This document shows, piece by piece, positions 17,109 to 26,279 of a stretch of 64,000 bases of DNA. The stretch comes from Taishania sp045629585. GTDB lineage: Bacteria > Bacteroidota > Bacteroidia > Flavobacteriales_D > Crocinitomicaceae. Made by a program: the position numbers and the translations under genes. Position 1 is the first letter of the stretch. Each line of letters opens with the position of its first letter. The notes under the pieces are model-generated. The model did no database searches. It saw only the letters and a program-made list of their open reading frames with translations, and was not told the DNA's origin. The stretch is from the NCBI GenBank assembly GCA_045629585.1, contig JAZQRM010000080.1, forward strand, positions 62,001 through 126,000. Reading direction: 5' to 3'.

Positions 17109-18239
17109 TTAAATCGATCGTAAAATGGAAGCTGCTTGTTCTAATGTTTCGTCTGTTTTGGCAAAGCAGAAACGGATGTGTTTTAAATCCTTTCCGTCTT
17201 CGTTAAAAACAGATACAGGAATTGCGGCTATTTTATGTTCTTTGATCAGTCGCTGTGTGAAAGCAATATCATTTTCGTTAGATATAGATTGATAACTTGC
17301 CAACTGAAAATAGGTTCCTTCGGAAGGTAGAAGATCAAAACGACTGTCTTTTATTAAACTTTGAAAGTAATCTCTCTTCTTTTGATAGAATCCACCAAGT
17401 TTATTAACATCAGTGATCTCCATGTATTTTGCGAGTGAATGTTGAGAAACGCTATTAACACAAAACACCATAAATTGGTGAACTTTTTTTATTTCATCCA
17501 TCCATTTTTTTGGAGCTACTATATAGCCAATTTTCCAACCTGTAATGTGAAATGTTTTACCAAAAGAACTTACACTGATAGATTGCTCACTTAATGCTGG
17601 ACGCTGATGAATAGATATGTGTTTCTGTTCAAAAGTTATGTACTCATACACTTCATCTGAAAGAATAATCAACTGTGGATTTTTAGCTGCGATTTTTTCT
17701 AAAGCTTCAAAATCTGATAATGTCCAAATTCGTCCAGAAGGGTTATGCGGATTGTTGATGATTAAGCACTTTGTTTTGCTATTTATTGATGCATCAATTA
17801 ATTCCCAGTTGGGCGTGTAATCATTATTTAAAGAAATGTGTTGAGCGATTCCTCCAGCCATTACTATTGCAGGGTCATAACAATCATAACAAGGGTCTAA
17901 GATAACAACAGTGTCACCTACATTGACGAGTGCTTGCATGATTGTGTAGATTGCTTGCGTTGCGCCTGCTGTTATTAAAAGCTCATCGCTTACTTCTACA
18001 TCTTTTTGGTAAGAGCTTTTTATCGTTTGTTGGACTTGATTCAATAAACTTGGTAGGCCAGCCATTGGGCAATATTGATTTGCTAATCCATCCTTTACAA
18101 CTTGCTCTTGGATATTTTTTAGACGTTCATCAATACTAAAGTTTGGAAAACCTTGTGAAAGATTTATTGCTTGATATTCGTATGCCAATTGGGACATAAC
18201 AGAGAAAATACTTGTTCCAACTTTGGGTAGTTTTGACAT
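17109..18239 (-). CDS. PLP aminotransferase, methionine/glutamine type (YbdL-like)
   Basis: A 376-residue class I/II aminotransferase. PLP-binding features are clear: NNPHNPSG (N166), D195 in LSDEVYEY, catalytic K228 in SSFGKTFHITGWKIGY, and an arginine near the C-terminus (IRFCFAK). The early SQGFPNF motif and NQYCPMAGLPSL resemble bacterial YbdL (methionine aminotransferase) and kynurenine aminotransferase/glutamine transaminase K. Its likely role is to convert keto acids such as 2-oxo-4-methylthiobutanoate to amino acids using glutamine, with the co-product removed by the omega-amidase 9 bases downstream. First gene of the three-gene unit ending in dxr. Confidence 0.88.
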   Translation of the reverse strand: MSKLPKVGTSIFSVMSQLAYEYQAINLSQGFPNFSIDERLKNIQEQVVKDGLANQYCPMAGLPSLLNQVQQTIKSSYQKDVEVSDELLITAGATQAIYTIMQALVNVGDTVVILDPCYDCYDPAIVMAGGIAQHISLNNDYTPNWELIDASINSKTKCLIINNPHNPSGRIWTLSDFEALEKIAAKNPQLIILSDEVYEYITFEQKHISIHQRPALSEQSISVSSFGKTFHITGWKIGYIVAPKKWMDEIKKVHQFMVFCVNSVSQHSLAKYMEITDVNKLGGFYQKKRDYFQSLIKDSRFDLLPSEGTYFQLASYQSISNENDIAFTQRLIKEHKIAAIPVSVFNEDGKDLKHIRFCFAKTDETLEQAASILRSI

Positions 18240-18401
18240 ATCACAGAATTTGATAGGTTAAAGTTACATGAAATATCTGTTTTTAACTTCTTTCAGATGT
18301 TAATTGGTTGGCTTGCGATGTGATTACGTGCAGAGTAGTATTAACCTTATTTAACAGTAAGTAGCTAAAAATCATTGTAGTATTGTGTTAGATAAACATA
18401 A

Positions 18402-18845
18402 ATGAAGATTATGAAGAAGACTATTTTGAAAAGTTTAGCAATAGTAGGGTTAGTTATTGCTACCAGCTGTGCATCCAAACCGCAAGATGTTGTAGAGTTT
18501 GACGTTTATACTAATAGTAACGGTGAGCCTGAATTAATTGTAGAGGAAATTCGTGAAGGTGTGAGTAGCAAAAATACATATACAGGAAAAGATGCTGAAA
18601 ACAAACTCAAGGAGTTTGCCTCAGACACAAATGAGAAAATCAGAGCTGGAGCGGAAGAGGCAGGACGTGATTTTAAAGATGCAACTGATAAAGCGGGTGA
18701 GGCAATAAAAAAAGCTGCTGAGAAAACAGGGGATGCGTTTGACAGTTTTGGAGATGATATAGATAAAGGATTAGATAAAACAGGAGATGCGATCAAAGAT
18801 GGTTATGAAGATGTTAAAACTGACGTTAAAAAAGCAACTAAATAA
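18402..18845 (+). CDS. small lipoprotein with LEA-like amphipathic helical repeat
   Basis: About 147 residues (or 144 from the second ATG at 18411, which gives a more usual signal peptide MKKTILKSLAIVGLVIATSC). A lipobox ATSC predicts lipidation and membrane anchoring. After a short beta-rich part (about 28-55) the C-terminal half is a run of near 11-residue helical units such as AGEAIKKAAEKTGDAF, ending GYEDVKTDVKKATK, alternating Ala/Lys/Asp/Gly with no aromatic core. This composition resembles group 3 LEA or YtxH-type proteins, suggesting an extended helix on the membrane surface or in the periplasm; that role is inference. Monogenic, with a strong terminator about 180 bases downstream. 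Confidence 0.75.
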   Translation: MKIMKKTILKSLAIVGLVIATSCASKPQDVVEFDVYTNSNGEPELIVEEIREGVSSKNTYTGKDAENKLKEFASDTNEKIRAGAEEAGRDFKDATDKAGEAIKKAAEKTGDAFDSFGDDIDKGLDKTGDAIKDGYEDVKTDVKKATK

Positions 18846-19024
18846 TTTTACTTTAGTTCATTTATATAGCTATTGTTTTAGCAAGATTTTTGATTTTCAC
18901 TTTTCTTATGGCTAAAATGGTTTTCCATTGTTTAGAGGGTAAATATATAGCCAAGATAAGAGATGTTTTTTTGTCGCTTTTTAAGCGATAAAGTTTAAGA
19001 TAAAATAAGATTTGCGGTTAAAAT

Positions 19025-19053
19025 AAAAAAGGACGTGTTAAACGTCCTTTTTT
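19025..19053 (+). terminator. terminator between the lipoprotein gene and mreC
   Basis: A 12-base stem (A6-GGACGT / ACGTCC-T6) with a 5-base loop, symmetrical in A and T and so possibly active in both directions. It isolates the mre cluster from the gene upstream. Confidence 0.88.
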
Positions 19054-19087
19054 ATTTTAAATAAAGTGATTTAAAATTCGCTTTAAT

Positions 19088-19095
19088 TATCTTTG
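19088..19095 (+). promoter_or_regulatory. -7 element of the mreC operon
   Basis: TATCTTTG matches TAnnTTTG exactly and ends 4 bases before the mreC ATG at 19100. The -33 TTG is replaced by GTG at 19066-19068 (19-base spacing). Predicts a start of transcription at or very near the ATG. Confidence 0.6.
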
Positions 19096-19099
19096 CAAC

Positions 19100-19933
19100 A
19101 TGCGCAATCTTACAGCATTTTTACGACGGTTTCAAATCTTTCTAGTTTTTGCTTTTTTTCAAGCAATTGCATTGACTTTTTATTTTTCATTTTTCACACA
19201 ACCTAAGACACAATTAATTACTTCGGTAAATGGAGTCAACGCTATGCTATGGGAAAAAAGAAATGGTATTGCTAAACATTTTTCGTTGGAGCATACGAAC
19301 CATTCTTTGCAAAAAGCAAATGTTTTTTTGATGGAAAATCAACCCAATGCGCTTCAACGATTGGACAGAAGTACAGTAATCATTGATGACACTACTTTTG
19401 TTCAAAAATTTGAGTATTTAGCAGCCGATGTCATTAATTCTACTTTTAATCGTTCTAATAATTATTTCACAATTAATATTGGAGAGATGCAAGGTGTAAA
19501 AGTAGGGTGGGGAGTTATTTCGGATAATGGTATAGTTGGTGTGGTACATAGTGTCAGTAAACACTACTCTTTAATAAAAACAGTGCTTTCAGAACGTATA
19601 AATGTTGATGTTGAAATTCCAGCGGTTGGGTTGCCTGGTTTATTGAAGTGGGATGGTAAATCACCTAAAGTTGGTTCGGTAGCGGGTGTCTCAAATGATT
19701 TGGATATTCCAAAATGGTCGAAAGTTGTGACCAAAGGAGGGTCCGGTATTTTTCCTAAAGGAATAACCATTGGAAAGGTGTACCAGTTACATGAAGTAGA
19801 AGGGCAGGCATTTTGGGATGTTAGGATTTACTTTACCGAAGACTACCGTAAATTACAAAAGGTGTACGTTGTTCACAACTTATTATTAGACGAACAACAA
19901 AATTTAGAAGCTGAAGTTAAAGCAATAAAATAA
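19100..19933 (+). CDS. mreC: rod shape-determining protein MreC
   Basis: A 277-residue membrane-anchored periplasmic protein of the elongasome. One N-terminal transmembrane helix (about residues 13-32, FLVFAFFQAIALTFYFSFF) is followed by a coiled-coil region and the MreC core of two beta-barrels (about 100-270), with GEMQGVKVGWGVISDNGIVG and the TKGGSGIFPKGITIGKV segment typical of the family. It starts the elongation gene cluster, but mreB, usually directly upstream, is absent: the preceding gene is an unrelated lipoprotein behind a terminator. The stop codon overlaps the mreD start by one base (TAATG). Confidence 0.93.
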   Translation: MRNLTAFLRRFQIFLVFAFFQAIALTFYFSFFTQPKTQLITSVNGVNAMLWEKRNGIAKHFSLEHTNHSLQKANVFLMENQPNALQRLDRSTVIIDDTTFVQKFEYLAADVINSTFNRSNNYFTINIGEMQGVKVGWGVISDNGIVGVVHSVSKHYSLIKTVLSERINVDVEIPAVGLPGLLKWDGKSPKVGSVAGVSNDLDIPKWSKVVTKGGSGIFPKGITIGKVYQLHEVEGQAFWDVRIYFTEDYRKLQKVYVVHNLLLDEQQNLEAEVKAIK

Positions 19934-20448
19934 TGAAGAATCTCTTAACCCAAATTGTAAGAGCAATCTTACTTATTTTTATACAGGTGTTTATTTTAAG
20001 TCAAATTGAAATTGGCTGGGGTATACACATAATGATTTACCCAATTTTCATTTTATTATTACCTTTTGATTTTAAGCCTATCTTGGTGTTGTTGATAGCA
20101 TTTGTATTTGGAATGATAATTGATTCCTTATCGAATACAGGAGGTTTGCAAACATCCAGTTTGTTAGCCTTAGCCTTATTTAGATATCCAATATTTAAAT
20201 ACAATAGTCCTCGGGATGGTTATGACGGCATCTACTCAGGTACTATCTATGAAATGGGAGGGAGCTGGTTTTTGAAAACGTCTGTTATTTTGCTTTTGAT
20301 ACAACATGTTTGGTTTTTTGTATTGGAATCTTTCTCTTCGAATGATTTTCTTTATACACTTCAAAAAATAGTTTTAAGCCTACCTATTTCCTATCTGTTT
20401 TGTTTATTGTATCAATTTATTTTCGTTAAACGAATTACCAATCGATGA
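19933..20448 (+). CDS. mreD: rod shape-determining protein MreD
   Basis: A 171-residue very hydrophobic protein with about five membrane helices, matching MreD by size, helix pattern and position between mreC and the PBP2 gene. Sequence conservation in MreD is low, so context carries much of the call. Conserved-looking features include the FGMIIDSLSNTGGLQTSSLLALALFRYP segment, the usual MreD stretch around helix 3. It overlaps mreC by 1 base and the PBP2 gene by 4 bases, indicating tight translational coupling. Confidence 0.88.
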   Translation: MKNLLTQIVRAILLIFIQVFILSQIEIGWGIHIMIYPIFILLLPFDFKPILVLLIAFVFGMIIDSLSNTGGLQTSSLLALALFRYPIFKYNSPRDGYDGIYSGTIYEMGGSWFLKTSVILLLIQHVWFFVLESFSSNDFLYTLQKIVLSLPISYLFCLLYQFIFVKRITNR

Positions 20449-22292
20449 ATACAAACAATCGTAAATATATAATTATTGGGTTTTTCACCATAATTGGTTT
20501 AATCTATTTCATTCGTTTGTTTCAAATGCAAGTCATTGATGAACAATGGAAATTACGTGCGCAAGAGATTTCCGAAAAGCGAAAATTCATCACTCCTCCG
20601 CGTGCCGTAATGTTTGATCGAAATGGTAAGAAGGTTGTGTCTAATAAAGCATATTATAATCTAATGTTTGTTGAAAAGGACATTACGCATCTTGACACAG
20701 TCGCTTTTGCTCAACTCGTTGGAATGACGCCTGTCGAAGTACGAGAGCGTTTTCAGGAAATTAGAGATAGAGAAGGTGTTTATAAACGAAAAGATGGAAC
20801 CAAGGTTCCCAATTATCAAAAGGGGAGAGAATATCCTTTTTTGAAAGAATTGACGGCTGAAGAGATTTCTCGAATAGCACCTCATTTAGATCGTTTTCCG
20901 GGTTTTTATGAAAAAGTGACCTCCATGCGTAATTATCCGTATTCAGGAGGAGCTAATATTTTAGGGTATTTGGCAGAAACAAATAGAGAAGAAATTACAG
21001 CAGATCGTTTTTATAGGTCAGGTGATAATATCGGAAAGGCTGGTATTGAGCGTTATTATGAGAAGGAATTAAGAGGGCAAAAAGGCGTTCATTATATTGT
21101 AACAAGTGCGTTAAACAATGCATTAGATCGATATGCTGATGGTAAGTATGATACTACTGCAGTTCAAGCTTCGCCATTGACATTAGGGTTGGATATTGAA
21201 TTACAGATGTACGGAGAGAAGTTAATGCAAAATAAACTTGGATGTATCGTTGCTATAGAACCAAGTACCGGTGAAATTTTGAGTATGGTTTCTGCACCTT
21301 CTTATGACCCCAATTTGTTCGTAGGTAAGTCCAATATTGCAAAGAATTATCCTCAATTATTAACCGATCCGCAAAAACCTTTATTTCCAAGACCTTTACA
21401 AGCGGAGTATCCTCCGGGTTCTATCTTTAAGCTAACACAAGCTTTAATAGGTATGCAAGAAGGGGTAATAGATGCTAATGCGTCATTCCCGTGTACACAA
21501 AGTATGGTTGGCTGTCACAATCACCCAACTGCATCAAATGTAGCACGTGGAGTTCAAATGTCATGTAATCCTTATTTTTATTACGTCACACGTAAAATTA
21601 TTCATCAAGGAAAAAAGAAGAATAGCTTTGCGGATGCTGAAATAGGTTTAGGTATTTGGGCGGAATATTTACATAGTTTTGGATTGGGGTTAAAATTAGA
21701 TTCTGATATCTCGGGAATTAGAGCTGGTTTAATACCTACTCCGGCATTTTATGACAAATGGTATGGTCATCATAGATGGGCATTTTCAACTATTCGATCT
21801 ATTTCTATTGGACAAGGAGAGGTTAAAATGACTCCTTTACAGATGGCAAATTTAGCTGCAATTATGGCCAATAGAGGGTGGTACATAACACCTCATGTTG
21901 TAAAATCAATTGGTGAATCTGGCCCCTTAGATCAATTCAAGGTAAAACATTACACAAAGGTAGATGCTAAGCACTTCGCCCCAGTAATTGAAGGTATGCG
22001 AATGGCCGTTGAAGAAGGTGGTGGTACCGCTAAAGGTGCACGTATTCCTGGAATTACAGTTTGTGGGAAAACAGGGACAGCGCAGAATCCTCATGGAAAA
22101 GACCACTCTGTTTTCATTTGTTTTGCTCCAATCGATAATCCAAAAATTGCTATCGCTGTTTTTGTTGAAAACTCTGGTTTTGGAGGTACTTGGGCTGCTC
22201 CTATTGCCAGTTTGATGATCGAGAAATATCTAAATGGTAAAACGCATGATCCCGCAAAAGAACAACGAATTTTTGACGCTATTTTAGATTAA
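20445..22292 (+). CDS. mrdA: penicillin-binding protein 2 (elongation transpeptidase)
   Basis: A 615-residue class B PBP that crosslinks peptidoglycan during cell elongation. It has an N-terminal membrane helix (about 8-27), the pedestal/dimerisation domain with SEKRKFITPPRAVMFDRNG, and a transpeptidase domain with S326-I-F-K329 (PPGSIFK), S373-C-N375, and K542-T-G544 (CGKTGTAQN). Length is normal. It works with RodA, encoded 3 bases downstream, and the MreCD proteins upstream. The central domain has a His/Cys-rich stretch (CTQSMVGCHNHP, about 350-361) of the kind that binds zinc in some PBP2 proteins. Confidence 0.96.
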   Translation: MNTNNRKYIIIGFFTIIGLIYFIRLFQMQVIDEQWKLRAQEISEKRKFITPPRAVMFDRNGKKVVSNKAYYNLMFVEKDITHLDTVAFAQLVGMTPVEVRERFQEIRDREGVYKRKDGTKVPNYQKGREYPFLKELTAEEISRIAPHLDRFPGFYEKVTSMRNYPYSGGANILGYLAETNREEITADRFYRSGDNIGKAGIERYYEKELRGQKGVHYIVTSALNNALDRYADGKYDTTAVQASPLTLGLDIELQMYGEKLMQNKLGCIVAIEPSTGEILSMVSAPSYDPNLFVGKSNIAKNYPQLLTDPQKPLFPRPLQAEYPPGSIFKLTQALIGMQEGVIDANASFPCTQSMVGCHNHPTASNVARGVQMSCNPYFYYVTRKIIHQGKKKNSFADAEIGLGIWAEYLHSFGLGLKLDSDISGIRAGLIPTPAFYDKWYGHHRWAFSTIRSISIGQGEVKMTPLQMANLAAIMANRGWYITPHVVKSIGESGPLDQFKVKHYTKVDAKHFAPVIEGMRMAVEEGGGTAKGARIPGITVCGKTGTAQNPHGKDHSVFICFAPIDNPKIAIAVFVENSGFGGTWAAPIASLMIEKYLNGKTHDPAKEQRIFDAILD

Positions 22293-22295
22293 GGC

Positions 22296-23699
22296 ATGAG
22301 AGAAGGTGAAAAACTGACGAGTAACATCGACTGGCTTTTGTTATTAACCTATTTGATGATTGTGTCAATGGGTATAATGACGATCTATTCAACAGCTTTT
22401 AATGAAGCACATCCTAAAATCTGGGATTTGAATATGTTTTATGGTCGTCAATTAATGTGGTTTGGGGTGTCCCTGTTTCTAGGTATCCTAGTATTCTTGA
22501 TTGATGCAGATATCTATCGTAAGTTTGCTGTTCCAATTTATATTACAACGCTTTTACTGTTGTTAGCTGTGCTTTTTACTAAACCTATAAATGGTGCTCG
22601 TGCATGGTTAGGTTTCGGTGGATTTGGTATCCAACCAGCTGAGTTTGCAAAAATTGGTACAGCCCTTCTATTGGCTAAGTTCTTAAATGGAGTTAACATC
22701 AAACATCAAAATATTTCCACCGTTCTTCGTGCTCTACTGATAATCATTATACCTGTTATTTTTATTATTCTTCAACCGGATGCTGGAACGGTATTAGTCT
22801 TCACAGCTTTTCTTTTCGTAATGTATAGAGAGGGAATTACATTTGATCCTATTGTTCTAGCAATTACCAATTCATTTCCAGGTGTTAGATTTAAAGAGAC
22901 GTGGATAGGTACGCACTTTATACCTTTAATGTTTGTAATTGTTATTGTTTCTGTTTTTAATCTTTTATTATCTAAAACGACATTTGATTTAGCTTTTGTG
23001 GGTTTATTTGAGATTCCCGCTATCTACGCAATTATCATTTCTATTCTTCTTATTTGCATACTTCTTTACTTTGTTGGAATTGCCATGTTAGGGAACAGAA
23101 ATAGACGAAAAATACTACTCGTTTCTGTTATCGTTGCGGTTAGTTTTTCAGTATTATCCTTGTCTATAACAACTGTTTTTAATTCATTGAAATCGCATCA
23201 AAAAACGCGTATAGAATTATTACTTGGTTTGAATGATGAGGACGAACGGGATGGAGAGGATTATAATCGAAATCGTGCAATGACGGCTGTCGGTTCAGGA
23301 GGTTTGTTAGGGAAAGGTTATAAAAATGCTACATTGTCCAGTGTCGAGGCAAATCACGTACCTGAAAGTGAGACAGACTTCATATTTTGCCCCTTCGCAG
23401 AGGAATGGGGGTTTGCAGGAACATCGGTTTTGATTTTATTGTATATGTTTCTTTTATTACGAATTGTTGCAGTAGCAGAGAGACAACGTTCCGTCTATAA
23501 TAGGGTATATGCTTATTGTGTCGCAATGATTTTATTTTATCACTTTGCGATTAATCTTGGTATGAATATTGGCTTTGTACCTGTTATTGGAATTCCACTT
23601 CCTTTTTTTAGTTATGGAGGTTCATCGATGATGTCCTTCTCTCTCATGTTTTTTATTTTATTGAAACTAGATAGTCAACGACGTGACACTCTGTTTTAA
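22296..23699 (+). CDS. rodA: peptidoglycan glycosyltransferase RodA
   Basis: A 467-residue SEDS-family polymerase that makes glycan strands with PBP2 during elongation. About ten membrane helices are visible. SEDS signatures include GARAWLGFGGFGIQPAEFAKIG, the extracellular loop with VGSGGLLGKGYKNATLSS...HVPESETDFIFCPFAEEWGF (containing the essential acidic residue) and PLPFFSYGGSSMMSFSL near the C-terminus. It is about 100 residues longer than E. coli RodA because of extra helices between about 200 and 290, as is common in Bacteroidota. Fourth gene of the elongation cluster. Confidence 0.95.
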   Translation: MREGEKLTSNIDWLLLLTYLMIVSMGIMTIYSTAFNEAHPKIWDLNMFYGRQLMWFGVSLFLGILVFLIDADIYRKFAVPIYITTLLLLLAVLFTKPINGARAWLGFGGFGIQPAEFAKIGTALLLAKFLNGVNIKHQNISTVLRALLIIIIPVIFIILQPDAGTVLVFTAFLFVMYREGITFDPIVLAITNSFPGVRFKETWIGTHFIPLMFVIVIVSVFNLLLSKTTFDLAFVGLFEIPAIYAIIISILLICILLYFVGIAMLGNRNRRKILLVSVIVAVSFSVLSLSITTVFNSLKSHQKTRIELLLGLNDEDERDGEDYNRNRAMTAVGSGGLLGKGYKNATLSSVEANHVPESETDFIFCPFAEEWGFAGTSVLILLYMFLLLRIVAVAERQRSVYNRVYAYCVAMILFYHFAINLGMNIGFVPVIGIPLPFFSYGGSSMMSFSLMFFILLKLDSQRRDTLF

Positions 23700-23778
23700 C
23701 AATAAAATGTTTAATGTAACTTATTAGAAGTCAAATTTTGAGACTCTAAAATTGACTATTTTTACAAAAAAATTATTT

Positions 23779-26259
23779 ATGACCAAAAAATCTGAAACCG
23801 CTTCTTTTTCTGATAAAACCAAGAAGCGTATTTATTTTCTACTTTGGTTCGGAGCGTTTGTTCCGTTTATTTTAATTGCCACTTTATTACTTGTGCAATC
23901 AGAAGATAAATTACCCTCTGTGGAGATGTTGGATAATCCACCAGAGATGTTGGCATCCATCGTTTATGCAGATGATGGGACTACTGAATTGGGCAGATAT
24001 TGGACTGTTAATAGAACTTCAGTGACCTATGATCAAATCTCATCAAATGTTTTCAATGCGTTGATTTCTACAGAGGATGAGCGATTTATGGAACATGCCG
24101 GTGTTGATTTTAAAGGATTAACTAGAGCCATTGCTAAATTAGGTTCTAACGGAGGGGCTTCCACTATTTCTCAGCAGTTGGCAAAGTTGTTATTTACCTT
24201 ACAACAACGTGAGTTGGAGCGTCAGGCGCGCTTAAGTGGTGAGGATATTCCAGGTCGTAATGCAGGGAAGATTGGTAGGCTTTTATCGCGTGTAGATGAA
24301 AAAGCGCAAGAAAATATCATTGCCGTGCGTTTGGAGAAGCGATTTACCAAAGAGGAAATTATTACCATGTATTTGAATCAGTTTGATTTCTTATATAACG
24401 CTGTAGGTATTGAAAATGCTGCAAAAGTATATTTTAATAAATCTCCGAAGGAACTTTCTAAGAGTGAAGCAGCAACTCTTGTTGGAATGGTTAATAATCC
24501 ATCTTTATTTAATCCTAGAACGTATTTAGTTCGTGATTATAGAGGGAAGATTGCCAACAAAAAAGGCATTAGCCGTGAATTAGTTGATCAGAAAGAGATT
24601 GATGAAGCTCGAAAAGCAGACAGTTTATTGATTCATCAAAGACGTAATCAGGTTCTTTTTCAGTGGCTTAAAAATTCAGATAAAGGTAATGATGCCTTAA
24701 CAGAACAATTGACACGTGAAGAATATGAACGTTTAAAAAACGAGCCAATTGTCATTGATTATCAAGTCGTGGACCATAAAGAAGGAATGGCACCTTATTT
24801 CAGAGAATCTTTACGTAAGGATTTAACGGAATTGTTTAAGCGAAAAGATGATAATGGCGAGCTTTTATACAAGAAAAAAGATGGCACCGCCTACGATTTG
24901 TACCGCGATGGTTTGAGGGTTTATACCACCATAAATGTTGATATGCAAGGATATGCTGAAGCTGCTATAGATCGTCATTTAAAAGAAACCCTTCAACCAG
25001 AATTTGATAAAAATAATAAAAGAAGGAAACGTTTTCCTTTTGCTCAAACCTATAATGGGGAGGCTATTACCGATGAGCAGATTGAAAGAATTATGTCTCG
25101 TGCACGCAAGCAATCGGACAGATATAGAAATGGAATAGAAGCTGGATTGTCAGAAGCCCAAGTGGTGAGCTCTTTTGATTTACCTATTGATATGGCTGTT
25201 TTTACATTCAGTGGTTTGAAAGATACGGTTATGACTCCAAATGATTCAATACGTTATTATAAAGGGTTTTTACATGCCGGTTTATTATCCATAGAGCCGC
25301 AAAGTGGATTTGTAAAAGCGTGGGTTGGTGGTGTTGATATTGGTCATTTCGCTTATGATCATGTGAAGCAAGGGAAACGTCAAGTAGGTTCAACAATTAA
25401 ACCATTTGTCTATGGAACAGCTTTAGCCATGGGGGTTGCTAAACCTTGCTATACCTTTCAAGAAGGTATGGATTATTGTGTGCAAAAAGCTGAAGGTGGA
25501 ACTTGGTGCGCGAGCGGTAAAGTACCTTATGGAGAATCGATTAGTTGGGCATTGGCTAATTCTAACAACCCTGGAACCGTAGCTGTGATGTCAATGATGG
25601 GAGGTTATGCAGGACCTAAAACGATAGCCAAATTAATGAGAGACGTGGATATTAATATTCGCCCTGAAGATGAGGTTCCAGCCCTTTGTTTAGGTCCAGT
25701 AGATTTATCGTTGTACGAAATGGTTGGAGCGCAATCTATGTGGGTAAATAATGGTATTTATAATCGACCTGTTACGGTGTTGAGAATTGAAGATAGAAAT
25801 GGGAACGTCATTTATCAAGATGAAGGTTATTCTAAGGAAGTCATGAATGAAAATGTAGCTTATGAAGTACTGAAAATGATGAAAGGAACTGTATCTGGTG
25901 GTACGGCTGGTCGATTGCGATCTTCCGCAGCATATGGCGGTTTTACTCAAGTTATTGCTGCGAAAACGGGTACTACGCAAGGAAATGCAGATGCTTGGTT
26001 TATGGGATTGACCCCTGATCTTGTAACAGGTGTTTGGGTAGGAGCTGAAGATAAACAAGTACGTTTTGAATCCATGGAGTGGGGACAAGGTGCTAGAGCA
26101 GCGATGCCAATTTGGGGTTATTATATGCAGAAAGTATATAAGGATCCTAAACTTAAGATTGCACAAGGTGATTTTAAAGTACCTTCTAATTATGATCCAA
26201 GTATGTTCCAATGTGGCGATGATGGCTATCGGGATAATTCTTTTGATCCATTCAAATAA
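23779..26259 (+). CDS. penicillin-binding protein 1A (bifunctional)
   Basis: An 826-residue class A PBP combining glycan polymerisation and crosslinking. After a membrane helix (about 20-40) comes the GT51 domain with the catalytic STEDERFMEHAGVDFKG and GGASTISQQLAK, then the transpeptidase domain with active-site motifs QVGSTIKPF, SNNPGT and AAKTGTTQGNADAWF. The frame is open to an in-frame ATG at 23752 (nine more residues), but MTKKSETASF at 23779 is the more natural cytoplasmic tail. It follows rodA after a 79-base gap and is probably part of the same cluster. The C-terminus ends in a short polar tail with one Cys (MFQCGDDGYRDNSFDPFK). Confidence 0.95.
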   Translation: MTKKSETASFSDKTKKRIYFLLWFGAFVPFILIATLLLVQSEDKLPSVEMLDNPPEMLASIVYADDGTTELGRYWTVNRTSVTYDQISSNVFNALISTEDERFMEHAGVDFKGLTRAIAKLGSNGGASTISQQLAKLLFTLQQRELERQARLSGEDIPGRNAGKIGRLLSRVDEKAQENIIAVRLEKRFTKEEIITMYLNQFDFLYNAVGIENAAKVYFNKSPKELSKSEAATLVGMVNNPSLFNPRTYLVRDYRGKIANKKGISRELVDQKEIDEARKADSLLIHQRRNQVLFQWLKNSDKGNDALTEQLTREEYERLKNEPIVIDYQVVDHKEGMAPYFRESLRKDLTELFKRKDDNGELLYKKKDGTAYDLYRDGLRVYTTINVDMQGYAEAAIDRHLKETLQPEFDKNNKRRKRFPFAQTYNGEAITDEQIERIMSRARKQSDRYRNGIEAGLSEAQVVSSFDLPIDMAVFTFSGLKDTVMTPNDSIRYYKGFLHAGLLSIEPQSGFVKAWVGGVDIGHFAYDHVKQGKRQVGSTIKPFVYGTALAMGVAKPCYTFQEGMDYCVQKAEGGTWCASGKVPYGESISWALANSNNPGTVAVMSMMGGYAGPKTIAKLMRDVDINIRPEDEVPALCLGPVDLSLYEMVGAQSMWVNNGIYNRPVTVLRIEDRNGNVIYQDEGYSKEVMNENVAYEVLKMMKGTVSGGTAGRLRSSAAYGGFTQVIAAKTGTTQGNADAWFMGLTPDLVTGVWVGAEDKQVRFESMEWGQGARAAMPIWGYYMQKVYKDPKLKIAQGDFKVPSNYDPSMFQCGDDGYRDNSFDPFK

Positions 26260-26279
26260 TATAAACTTATTAATCGAAA

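Noticed and set aside
18506..18796. 96-codon minus-strand frame, Ser/Ala/Leu-rich
   Set aside because: It mirrors the helical repeats of the lipoprotein gene; the repetitive composition on the sense strand explains the open antisense frame.
25705..26211. 168-codon open frame on the minus strand inside the PBP1A gene
   Set aside because: It is fully covered by the transpeptidase region of PBP1A, with low-complexity Ser/Arg/Ile composition typical of an antisense frame.
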